64,000 nt of DNA from Cylicocyclus nassatus. Lineage: Eukaryota > Nematoda > Chromadorea > Rhabditida > Strongylidae. A program made the translations under genes and the position numbers. The stretch covers positions 5,817,753 to 5,881,752 of the forward strand of contig CATQJL010000223.1 of NCBI GenBank assembly GCA_958299035.1, read 5' to 3'. Positions 29,419 through 39,500 of the stretch are shown here, piece after piece. Numbering within the stretch: position 1 is the first letter of the stretch; each line of letters opens with the position of its first letter. Below the pieces are notes generated by a model that was not told where the DNA came from, made no database searches, and worked only from the letters and a program-made list of their open reading frames with translations.

Positions 29419-29583
29419 TAGTGTGCTTGCACAGAAGGTGAAATGCGGTGAAATTTGCGCGTGAACAAGTAGCCACGCCAGTACTGCGGGTATTTTGCGC
29501 GCGCAATTGGCCGGCGTCACAGTCGAAGCTATTTCTTCACGCGCCAATTTTACCGCATTTCACCTTCTATGCAAGCACACTAT
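29419..29583. mobile_element. Inner MITE, GTGTGCTTGCA ends
   Basis: TAGTGTGCTTGCACAGAAGG at the left pairs with CCTTCTATGCAAGCACACTA at the right. The inner arms GTGAAATGCGGT and ACCGCATTTCAC also pair. The interior GCGCGTGAACAAGTAGCCAC resembles sequence at 56425 and 12050, suggesting one family. Confidence 0.75.
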
Positions 29584-30270
29584 ACAGGGTGTCCCAAAAA
29601 AATGTATCGAACGTTTGATCGTTAATATCTCTCTTTCCAAGAAGTCTTTTGCCTTGCTTTAGGTACCGTTTTGTAGAGCTGGCTTCAACTTAGATTTACA
29701 GTATGGAGCGAATCACCCATCTATCTTCGTTACTGTAGAAATACGGTGGAAACTTCAAAGATGGTTTTAAGCAATGAAAGACCATATTTTGCCTCAGAAA
29801 GGAAACAAAACAGCCTGAAAGCTTTTACACTAGGCTAATTAGAGTTGCTGATTATAACTGTAAAGTCCACAACTTGTTATGATGCTTCATTGAAGAGTTA
29901 TGCCAGGTAAGAGGTAGCGGCTATTTTTTCAATGTTCCTAAAAAGTGCGGTTACACCGTTTAGAAAGCTTCCTAACATTGTGAATAGTTGAATATTGAAC
30001 TCGGCGTCCATAAAAACCTTATTACACAAGTTTCCACAATTTTTTGAAAAATTTTGAAACGGACGGCAGATTTTTCCACATTGAAACCATGAGTTTCAAG
30101 TTTCTAACATAATCCTACAGTAATGAAGAGAGATGGGTGATTCATTCTATGACGCAAATCTAAGTTGAAGCCAGCTCTACAAAACGGTATTTGAAGCAAG
30201 GCAAAAGACTTCTTGGGAAGAGAGATATTAACGATCAAACGTTCGATACATTTTTTTGGGACACCCTGTA
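29583..30270. mobile_element. Non-autonomous element with TACAGGGTGTCCCA ends
   Basis: The ends are long inverted repeats: TACAGGGTGTCCCAAAAAAA through ATCGTTAATATCTCTCTT. The arms continue inward through the GTAGAGCTGGCTTCAACTTAG block, about 150 bp each. A related copy is at 40416-41535. TA-targeting and these ends suggest a Tc1/mariner-type parent; no transposase is present. Confidence 0.75.
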
Positions 30271-30298
30271 TTTACCGCTAAATCTACTCGACTGTATA

Positions 30299-30923
30299 TA
30301 GAGAATCGTAAGTTATTTAAAAAAAAACATCAGATAGCGGGAACCGCAATGTGGTCCCGAAGCGCGCGGATGCAAATCTAGCACCTTTAGGATTATTGGT
30401 AACTAGTTGAGAAAAAAGCGAGGAGATATCGTTATTTGCTCTTTCTCGGGAGGAGCAGAGGAAAAATCGCAGACTACATCGAGTTCGAACCCTACGTTAG
30501 AAATGGTCCATCCAGACATCCTCAACGGTTTGAACAAGTCAAGATTCCTGCAGTAAATTTCAATCCATATTGGGCGGGATTGGGTTGGCGGGTATCCTCC
30601 TTCGCAACGGTCGGCGCCACCTACATTATAACATGTCGTGCCAAGAGCCCAAGTCTGCTTTGCGTCATTCTCCTCAGTCTTTGCTTGGCAGGATGCCAGC
30701 GTTGTGCAAAACAAAGAGTCCAGCGATGCGAACGCATGCTGCACGTGAAATGTTTCGCTTACTTCGGGTGAAACAGAACTGCGCATGCTCTAACACGATC
30801 TCGCACAAGGGAACTCAAAGTTGTGCCGTACAGATGCCTTGTTTACAACGAACACGCAAGATATGACACCAAATTTGTGTGCATATGAAAGTTTGTAGAA
30901 ATGCGAGCGCTTGCAAACTTTTC
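30299..30923. other. Unannotated stretch before the piggyBac element
   Basis: Open frames exist on both strands (for example about 30436-30660, containing FEQVKIPAVNFNPYWAG on plus), but neither has splice support or a recognisable family. Confidence 0.25.
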
Positions 30924-31933
30924 TTAACCCTTTGGGACCTGGCGGTGGCAATTGCCACCACCAACTTTGAAGGACTGCTGCAACGCCGCTACAGCATGTT
31001 TCTGGCACTCCCGATTACAGTAGTTCTAGATGGCTTAAGATGGCTGCATTCGGCACGAAGGAACGATGGATCGCGCTCGGCCCCGCAATCAGACAGTTTA
31101 GTGTAAATTTTTTTTAAGAGCATTGAGTTTTTATTCATACTACTATTGTAACTGTTTAGTATGATGTCGTTAGAGAAATGTGTGGTAGTTGTTTGTAAGT
31201 CCACGTGTTTTTGCTATTTGCCATAACCTTCAGAATTGCCGTACGCAATTGCCAACAGTGGGCTTTAGTGGAACTTTGATGGAAGGTTTTTTATTCAGAA
31301 GATGGACCGCCAGCGAACTTCGACAAGAATCTAGCTGGCATATCTCAACAAATCACATTGAGAGAAGCTGCGGCGGCATCATTGGCGAAGATGATGTTGA
31401 CGAGGAGTTCGGAGACATTGAAGAAAGCGACGAAAAAGAACACGAAGATGAAAAAGGAAAAATCTCTGGTGTCGCGAATGAACCAAAACAAGGAAGACCG
31501 GTGTCCAATTATTCGGATACCATGACTGCACCTACTGCCGTTCCAACAAAACGCGTGAAGCCCAGATTGACTCTGAGTGAAGTTAGATATGACAGCGTCA
31601 GACGCTGGCCGATACATGAGGATGGGAACGAACAACGATGTAAACTAGAATCATGTGTAGGACGTTCACGAATTCAATGTGAGAAATGTAACGTTCATCT
31701 TTGCCTGATAAAACATAGAAATTGCTTCAAAACTTTCCATTGTAAATAAGTGAGGTGTGATGAAAGTCGTTCCACTAAGGCCTGTTGGTGGCAAATGCCA
31801 CCACTTTGTATTTTCTTACTGTATGGTCGAAAACTTTCCAAACTTATCTGAAGTGTTATTTATGTGCCCGTGAGTAAGCAATGATAAAAAGATTTTTTTC
31901 TTAAGGGCAAAAAGTCAGGTCCGAAAGGGTTAA
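30924..31933 (+). mobile_element. Internally deleted piggyBac element with TTAA duplication
   Basis: TTAA at 30924-30927 and 31930-31933 flank inverted ends CCCTTTGGGACCTG and CAGGTCCGAAAGGG (13 of 14 matching). TTAA target sites and CCC-starting ends are the hallmark of piggyBac. Subterminal GGTGGCAATTGCCACC and GGTGGCAAATGCCACC repeats sit near the two ends. At about 1.0 kb between the duplications, the element is far shorter than an autonomous copy (about 2.4 kb), and the only coding remnant is the transposase C-terminus. Confidence 0.8.
31279..31749 (+). CDS. piggyBac transposase remnant: acidic segment plus C-terminal Cys-rich domain
   Basis: The frame is open from 31189 to a stop at 31747-31749; the ATG at 31279 would give 156 residues. 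It begins with a basic/aromatic patch, then a Glu/Asp-rich region (EDDVDEEFGDIEESDEKEHEDE), as found at the N-terminus of piggyBac transposases. It then has KPRLTLSEVRYDSVRRWP and a Cys/His cluster (CKLESC, CEKCNVHLC, HRNCFKTFHC) matching the C-terminal zinc-binding domain. The central DDD catalytic domain is missing, so it cannot transpose. The frame is nonetheless open and joins the two ends neatly. It could bind element ends and act as a repressor, or be an intact-looking relic. The family is inferred from motif memory and the TTAA termini. Confidence 0.6.
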   Translation: MEGFLFRRWTASELRQESSWHISTNHIERSCGGIIGEDDVDEEFGDIEESDEKEHEDEKGKISGVANEPKQGRPVSNYSDTMTAPTAVPTKRVKPRLTLSEVRYDSVRRWPIHEDGNEQRCKLESCVGRSRIQCEKCNVHLCLIKHRNCFKTFHCK

Positions 31934-31952
31934 ATAAGCTGTATTGTTTCAC

Positions 31953-32014
31953 CTGCGTAACAGCTGAGCTAGATTTACTCTTCGCTCATGTAATTCTTCA
32001 TGGGTTTTGTAAAT
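31953..32014 (-). pseudogene. Exon-like island on the minus strand
   Basis: Between an AAATGCAG acceptor and a CGCAG/GTGAAA donor lies a 62-nt open segment reading IYKTHEELHERRVNLAQLLR. It looks like coiled-coil protein sequence, but no neighbouring exon connects to it. It sits 20 bp from the piggyBac insertion. It may be a relict exon or chance. Confidence 0.2.
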
Positions 32015-32019
32015 CTGCA

Positions 32020-32938
32020 TTTGAAATTTTATGCTAGCACAAAATGGTTTCGTACTCCTCCTCTGCACTTTCCATAGCCCTCGAAAGTCGAACGGTGACG
32101 TAATCGTACCCGAATGTAAAGGGCGCTTCTCAGCGAAACAGCACCCGGATGTTTCAGTATTATCGGTTGGAGAGTTCATGTCTTTTCGTCGCATGTCTTT
32201 TTTTCGTCTATTATCGGTTCAAAAAGGGGGGGGGGGGGGGAGGGCAGCCAACATGAACGATAGGTTGTGCCAGCCATATGCGTTGCGTAGGTCAAATCTT
32301 TTCAAATTCCATATTTACGCTGATATCTCGAAGCTTGGAAAGAACGCTGGAAGCTCTGTAGGCCCTAATTTCTACTGTGCGACACCATTTTCAATCTAGT
32401 TTGGAACATACAGCTTCAAAAAATAAGACTTTATGTGCGACATATTGACAACCGCAGGAGTACAGTATGCTTATCGCCAGTTATCGTTCATCTTGGCATA
32501 CACCTGTTCATAAACGTTCCTGGCTTCTGCTTCAACATTCTAGAGTAGTGTAGTGACCCCGAAGAATCTAAAAAGCCAAAAGCGACTTGGTAGAAATTTT
32601 GGGAAACTTATAGAGGGCTACGCTTGGAAAAACTCTGGTTCCAGCCCAGGTCTGACAAGAGTTCTACAATCTCCAAAGATCACCACAAAGTTCAACTCAA
32701 GTCCCTCATCAAAGGCAGTGCCCTGGCGAATTTTGGACCCCCTAATTCGAACGAATTACCAAAGCGGGATGCCCATGCAAGCTATAGCGCGACTGCGGGT
32801 GCAAATTTTTGCTTGTAGCGAGAATCTCGCTCCAAAGCGGTAATTTGCACTCGCAATGGAGAGCCTGGGCTTGAACGGAGAGCCCATTTTGGTAATGTGT
32901 AGAAACTGGGTACCCCGAAATATGTCCGGACACTGCGT
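32020..32938. other. Unannotated stretch
   Basis: Contains a G-tract near 32226-32240. I see no supported exon or element. Confidence 0.3.
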
Positions 32939-33289
32939 TTAAAGGCAGCGTCCAGGCAAATTTAGACATTTGGCAACTCACGTGGATAGTAATTTTGGGG
33001 CACTACCCGGAGAGGCTATGTCAACTCAGTAGTGCTCTAACGGCTGAGATATTCCCGAAACTGGATCCCAAAATCGTATTTCGCATGGATTCATGGCGTA
33101 ACTTTGGGTCCTTGAGCGAATCTGGTGGGTTGCGCCATGATTTATAGGCGTATATCTCAGCCATTAGTGAGATATACGCCCAAACGGCAGCGCAGCACTG
33201 CCGTTTGGGCAGTGCTTTAATTAATGCTCCAAAATCACTTTCCACGCAAAGTCCCCACAGGTCCAGATTTGCCTGTACGCTGCCTTTAA
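32939..33289. mobile_element. MITE, AAGGCAGCGT family
   Basis: TTAAAGGCAGCGTCCAGGCA at the left and the complement of TTAAAGGCAGCGTACAGGCA at the right form inverted ends. Inside are small hairpins (GTATATCTC...GAGATATAC and AAACGGCAG...CTGCCGTTT). Confidence 0.8.
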
Positions 33290-33354
33290 CGCCTCAGAAT
33301 GCACTAATTGCCGTCAAGGATCACTCAGTCCCAAAAATCGTTGAAACATCATGC

Positions 33355-33360
33355 TTTATT
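33355..33360 (-). terminator. Poly(A) signal of the S9 peptidase gene
   Basis: AATAAA on the minus strand, 228 nt downstream of the stop codon at 33588. The 3' UTR between them is otherwise unremarkable. Confidence 0.6.
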
Positions 33361-33587
33361 GTCTTTTAATTTACAGCGCACCGCATACACCTCATAGAAA
33401 CAATGCTAACGAACTAGCAAGGCAGTGTAATTTTGGAAGTGTGGCACTGAGTTGCACCTCTCATATTATACGAAAGAAAAAGTGTATGAAGGGTTGATTT
33501 AAGTTATTTGCCGGCGGCATGAAGGATGGATCCGCTGCTCTAGTGAAGGGAGCTGTGTTGAGATGTGGGTTCGAAAAGACGAAGCCT

Positions 33588-36500
33588 CTAGATTTTACCT
33601 AAAAATAGACAGCAGTAGACAACAATAGCTTTTTTGCATCTTTTTTTGAAGAGTGTAACTCTGCTTACTATAGCTGAAGAGCCATACTGTCCCGGATTGT
33701 AAGGTTCATATGCTCCACCAAGGCAACTATGTAGAAATTCTTCGATAAATCCATACTGCGCCAAAACATTTCTCTCTTTGCGAAAGCCGTGGCCTTCATC
33801 CGGATAGAGCACGTAAGTTACAGGTATATTATGCTTTTTCAGCTCGTTTACAAATTGGTCTAAAACACAGATTTTTTGTGGGATAACGTTATTGTGCTAT
33901 AGGCGATTCATCGCACGCCGAAAAGTCACTGTGGATGCTGTCTGCGTGTCAGCAAACGCACTCTCATTCCTCCAACTGTCTGGGCCTGTAGTAATCTCCA
34001 GAGACGTGATAAAATGAAAAAGCTAAGGTTGCGACAGCTCAAAGGCAACCACGAACCTAATTCGAGCTCATTCTCATACCGCAAACCACAGAACAATTCA
34101 ACGGCTATCCATCAACACATCCGCCGAATTGCGTCAACGCGATCCGCAAACTAGCATGAGGCTTGCAAATTTCCAGCAGTATATGCTGCGTGCACTTGGC
34201 ATCGAACCCTTGACGTGATGATCGCTACAGCAAGTATAGCCACGGTGCTATATCAAACGCTTCAAGGCTGTCATTTACAATGGATGGATGCAAGAACAGT
34301 CTGCATAGCAGGTATAGGCCGTCAGCGCTGCTCACTGAGAGCAACGTTGTTGCGTACACTGAAGACAGTTCACGACTGGAAGAAGCGCAGAGAAAACAGG
34401 CGGCGAGAGTGAACGAGAAAAGAGGAGTGACGCGCAACGCACACCTTGCGCACTCCCCGCGCCCTGCGCGGACGGCCTATAAGACAAGCAATCCATAGTA
34501 GTACTTTTAGACGAGTCTTATTCTCGCATTTTATTTGTTTATAATCTATGATTTAGGTCTCTATTATTCTCGTTATCCCAGATCACGAGCTTGGCGTAGT
34601 CAAGATCTAATTAGCACTCATTTCCTGCTCTCTTCCCACTACGCATTTTCTCTAGAAAGTGGAGGTGAAGTATCCACTCCGCCATAAATTTCACATCCAA
34701 AAGTACGAGCTCAAGTCGACTGAGGTCATGACTGCATTGAGCGGTTCGACGAATGTGCTGAAAGATAGCCGGCAAGTTGATCAATGACCTGCGGAACGAA
34801 ACTGAGCGCTTAAATTGCAACTTTGTACATAATCTCCAATGCTGAGATACTACGGGCCCTGATGTTCTTGCTAATACGAACTATCTTGACCCGACGCAAC
34901 GGTGTCCAGTCTTGCATGCGATGGATTGCTTATAAGTTACCTGACTCTTGTTGCTTTACTCGGGGATCATTTGCTCCTTGCATAATCAAAATTGGTTTCG
35001 TAACTTTGTCAGCGAAATTCAGAGGAGAACGACTTTCTAGTAATTGCCGTCCCTCTTTCCTATTTATAAATCTATTCAAAGAACACCTTCTTCAGCATTG
35101 GACCCACGTGGATGGGCTTCCGCCAAGACGTTTCTCCATATTCATTCGAAATCCTTCCCAATACGATGGCAATGTCTCCAACAGTGTTATGAGACTGGAT
35201 GGTCCCACGATATCGATGCCACAAGCAAATGCCTCGGGAGATTTGGTTAGGGCGGTCAAAACTTCGTAACCACCGTAACTGGAGCCTGAAACAGTGTATT
35301 CACTCTAATCTTGCAGTTTTGCCAATTATCTACCAACTCAACTAGTATTGCAATCTGGGATTTATTTGCTATGCCATGGTCGACAGCAAATTCCAAAGCA
35401 TCAAGGATATCGGAATGCATTTTTCGACCCCATTCACCATTGCCAGCATTAATAAATTTTCTTCCAAATCCGTTACTGCCGCGGAAGTTCACCTACAAAA
35501 CACATATGTTCATATATTTTGGACTTCTCTTCTCGTTTTGATATCGGCTTGCCTGAAGCACAATATAGCCTCTGTTCGTCAGCCAAGCATTCACGGTATC
35601 AAATCCGTACGAATCTCTCAAATTGGGACCCCCATGCACGTTTATTATCATTTTCTGAGGCGTTAGTGGAACTATACCAATTTCTGCATATTCCCGGCTT
35701 CTTGCTGGTACATCTCTAGGCGAACGCAATGGGGTCTAAAAAGGAGATTTTGCTGTAACAATTATTTGACTTTTTTACAACTTACATCCGGTGGGAAGCT
35801 CAAATAGGCCTGGATAAGGAGACCATCACGGGCACGAAATGTGAATCCGACCATACTATTGAAACGATAGGGCTTCAGCTGAGGTTGGGTATCGAACAGT
35901 GGTACAATCTGAATTAAAAACTTGAAAAACTGAGATTCAGACAATTTATTCAAATTACCGCTTTACGCGATCGCCGATACAGAAAAAATTCAGCTGGTTT
36001 CTCTGCGAAATCATACATAAGCAAAAACAAGTTCTGATCTAAAAATCAGCTCATCCTCAAACAATTTGGATCCAAAGAAACATTCTTTACCTGTGGAATG
36101 TGATAAGATATACAGTGTGGCAGTCGACCTATGGTCTACCATTTTTTGAATGTCGTCCTGTATAGAACCATTGAGCGAATACCATTCGTTTTTATGGTAC
36201 AGCTTGAAGATATTTTTATCAGCATTCTGACAATTTTGCCAGTAGACAGATTGTTCCAAAAGTGAATATGGCATGAAGCAATGAAAGTCCTCCACAAAAT
36301 TATATTATTGTAAGACCATGAAACTTCGAAAAGATCACAATTAATTTTTGTAAAAGATTCCAGTTTGTCAGATGCGCGCTGCATGGATCCAAATTGTAGT
36401 ATCAGGCTGCGGCATAAGTTCGTCCAAATTAAATTTTCGATTTCAAAATGTCATAACTTCTTTCAAAGTCTACTCTTTTCCATGATCTTAGCTTCCATTT

Positions 36501-39500
36501 GTTGAGCAGTTCTTTGGCTATCAGATGAATATTAAGATTTGCGAAAAAAACCTTTTTTAAAAAAGAAGCAACTCAAAAACTGCACAGCGTTCTTCTTCAG
36601 ACCTGTCTTTTTTGACATAACAATGCTTCCTCATGAGAATTGACGGGCATGATAGTTAACCATGGATAGATAAAGAAATTTTCGTAAATTACTTTGCAAG
36701 TTGAAAAAGCCAAAGAAACTTCGGTGCTGAGAGATTTTTTTTGACCGAACAAAAAAAGAAGCTTTTGAATTCGCTTCGATACATGTGTGCATGCCTATTT
36801 ACGAATTTTGAAAATTTCGAACTTGACTTGAGCAGTGAAGAGGAACTGGTGAATGGCTCGTGCTATCTCTTGCTTTACTCTACTTCCAACTTTGGACTCA
36901 TCGATTGTCTCTATTCGCAGAAAGTTATTGCTTGTAGAATATTCATACAAAAGATCAATGTTCGACAACAAGTGTTATTTGCAAGACGCTTTCTCGATGA
37001 ACTTGAGCTTGTGCATAGACTAGCCCGTCAAACCCTTATTCATCAACCAATCAAAGCACTTGACTTAGAGAGCATGTTGTGGAGAATTCTTACTTAGATA
37101 CTTGGATGGCCCGTCCTCACGTGACGTGCGGGCCCCAGTACAGAAGTTGCCATTTTTCCCTGTCCCTCGCTTCAGACATCCATGATCTTCTTGGCCGTCG
37201 TCGGTGGCTGCGCCCACGAGTTCCAGGGGCAAAAGTCGTATCCAGCTGATTTCTCAGCTGGTCCATCCGTTCCACGAACACGTCTGCCCATCTCGTTGGT
37301 GGTCTTCCTCGGGGACGTTTGGCTTCGCGAGGAATCCACTCAGATGTTCTTAGTGTCCATCTGTCGTCTGTTCTTCTCATGATGTGACCGGCCCATCGAT
37401 GCTTCGCTTTCGCAACGTAATCCGCTGGGTCACGAAGACGGGACATTCTCCTCATATCCGTGCTGCGAAGTCCAACTAAATGTTGCTTGCGTCGGGTCAT
37501 CTTCAGAAGACTGCGCACGAGCGCACTGTAGGTGGTCCGTAAAGCTTTCGACGTGGCTACAGTGTCGGCCCAAGTCTCAGCTGCGTAACAGAGCGCCGGA
37601 AGAACGGTTGAGTCGAACAGGTGGGCACGAAGCTCCGGGTCCGTCAGTTGGTCGGTGGCTTCCTTCAGAGGCCCGAAGGCGGCCCAGGCTGCTCTTCTCC
37701 TCCTATTAAGTTCTTCCCTCAAGTCGTTCTCCATGTTCATCGAACGTCCGAGATACACGTAAGAAGACGTCTCCATAATAGGGGTGCCTTCCAATTCCAT
37801 TACTGCATCTTCGCAAAGGGCGTTCCTCATGAACTGAGTCTTCTTCCGATTTATTCGCAGTCCGATCTTCTTCCCTACTTCGTTCAGTTCCTTCAGCATC
37901 GTCTCTGCTTCGGTGATACTGCTCGAGGAGAGAACGATGTCGTCCGCAAAACGAAGGTTGGACAGGAATCTCCCACCAACTCGTATGCCTCTCTCGTCCC
38001 AGTCCAGTGACTTCATCACCCACTGCAAGACCGCGGTGAACAGCTTCGGCGGGATTGTTTCGCCTTGTCGGACCCCCTTCCCGATTGGTATGGTCAGGGG
38101 GCGATGGAACAGCTGCATCGTTGTTGTTGTACAGTCCTTGTAGCAGTTGGCTAGTGTCCTCACGTAGGCTCGGTCCACTCCTTGATCGACTAGCGCTGAC
38201 AGGATGGCGTTGGTTTCGACGCTGTCGAAGGCTTTCTCGTAGTCGACGAAGGTTAGGACGAGAGGCAGTCGGTACTCCCGGCAGACTTCTATGACCCTCG
38301 AAACGGTCTGGATGTGATCCATGCAGCTGAATCCTTTGCGAAATCCAGCTTGTTCTTGGGGTTGGGCTTCATCCAGTGTCCTTGATATGCGAGCGAGGAT
38401 AATCTTCGTGAAAAGCTTGTACAGCACACTCAGCAGGCATATTGGACGATAGTTCCGAAGATCCTCCCTTTCACCCTTCTTGAAGAGAAGGACGGTTCTT
38501 GACGTTCTCCACTGGTCGGGAATCTTCTCCTTCTGAAGGTAAGAAGTCAAATGCGACGCTAGAATCTCATGTAGACGGTGTCCTCCGGCGCGCAGGTTCG
38601 ACGGAAAGATGATCTGGTCCTGGAGCCGTGGACGTCTTCATGGTCTGTATCGCGATACGCACTTCAGCAGGTAGGATTTGTGGTGGTACTTCTCCAGTGG
38701 GAACAACGGGCATCTGCACGGGTGTTGATGAGCGGAAGAGGTTGGTGTAAAAGTTCTTCGCGATAGATTCCATCTTGTATCGGGAAGAAGTCGGAGTCCC
38801 GTCTTTGTTCAGTAGTGCAGCCAGCGGTACGTGATATTCGCAGAGGTCCCTTCGGCACTTCTTGAGACTTCGTCTTCTTTCGGCTGCTTCCAGTATCTTG
38901 GCTTGCCTGTACTTCCTGAAATCCTCTTGCAAAGCTGTTCTGCAACTGGCGTTGGCTACAGTCGCTCAAGATGGGTTGCGTTCGGATCCTGCCTCAAAAA
39001 TCTTCTTCTTTCGAACAATTCCTTGGTGGTCTTCGAAATGCGTTCCAAGTTCTTCTCAGAAGTCACTGAGGCGCATTCTCCGCAGGCTCGCAATCCCTTC
39101 AGAAGCCGGTCGTAGTCGTACGTTGGGTCCTCCTCGATGGGCCAGTCACAACTTGATATGAGCTCTTCCAGCCTGTTACCGTCATAAACGACTTCCTTCC
39201 TTCTCGCGGCACTATGACAGACTTTCTTTTCCAGCCTTCGGCTGAGTCGTATCTTCGCTCGAAAGAGGCGGTGATCGGAGCCACTACAGAAGGATGGAAC
39301 TACAGAGACATCGAGTCGATCTCAGCACGAGTCGTTCCGTTGGGCGATTCCCAAGTCCACCGGCGATGTTCTTTCTTCATGAAGATGGAGTTTCCATGGA
39401 AGAGTCGTGCGGCGGAGAGAAGCCCAACGAGACGGTTGCCGTTTTCGTTTCGGAGCCCATATCCAAACTTCCCGATCCTATATTCCTTTTCTAGTGGCAT

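Larger units (their letters stand above)
29389..30298. mobile_element. Three-layer nest of inverted-repeat elements
   Basis: The outer ends (TACAGTCGAGTAGATTTAGC at about 29391 and its complement at about 30276-30296) continue through GGTAAATA. Between them lie two further complete inverted-repeat elements side by side: 29419-29583 and 29583-30270. The outer element therefore appears split by later insertions at TA sites. Confidence 0.75.

Noticed and set aside
30436..30771. Open frames left of the piggyBac element as its missing transposase core
   Set aside because: They lie outside the TTAA boundary at 30924 and show no DDD-type motifs.
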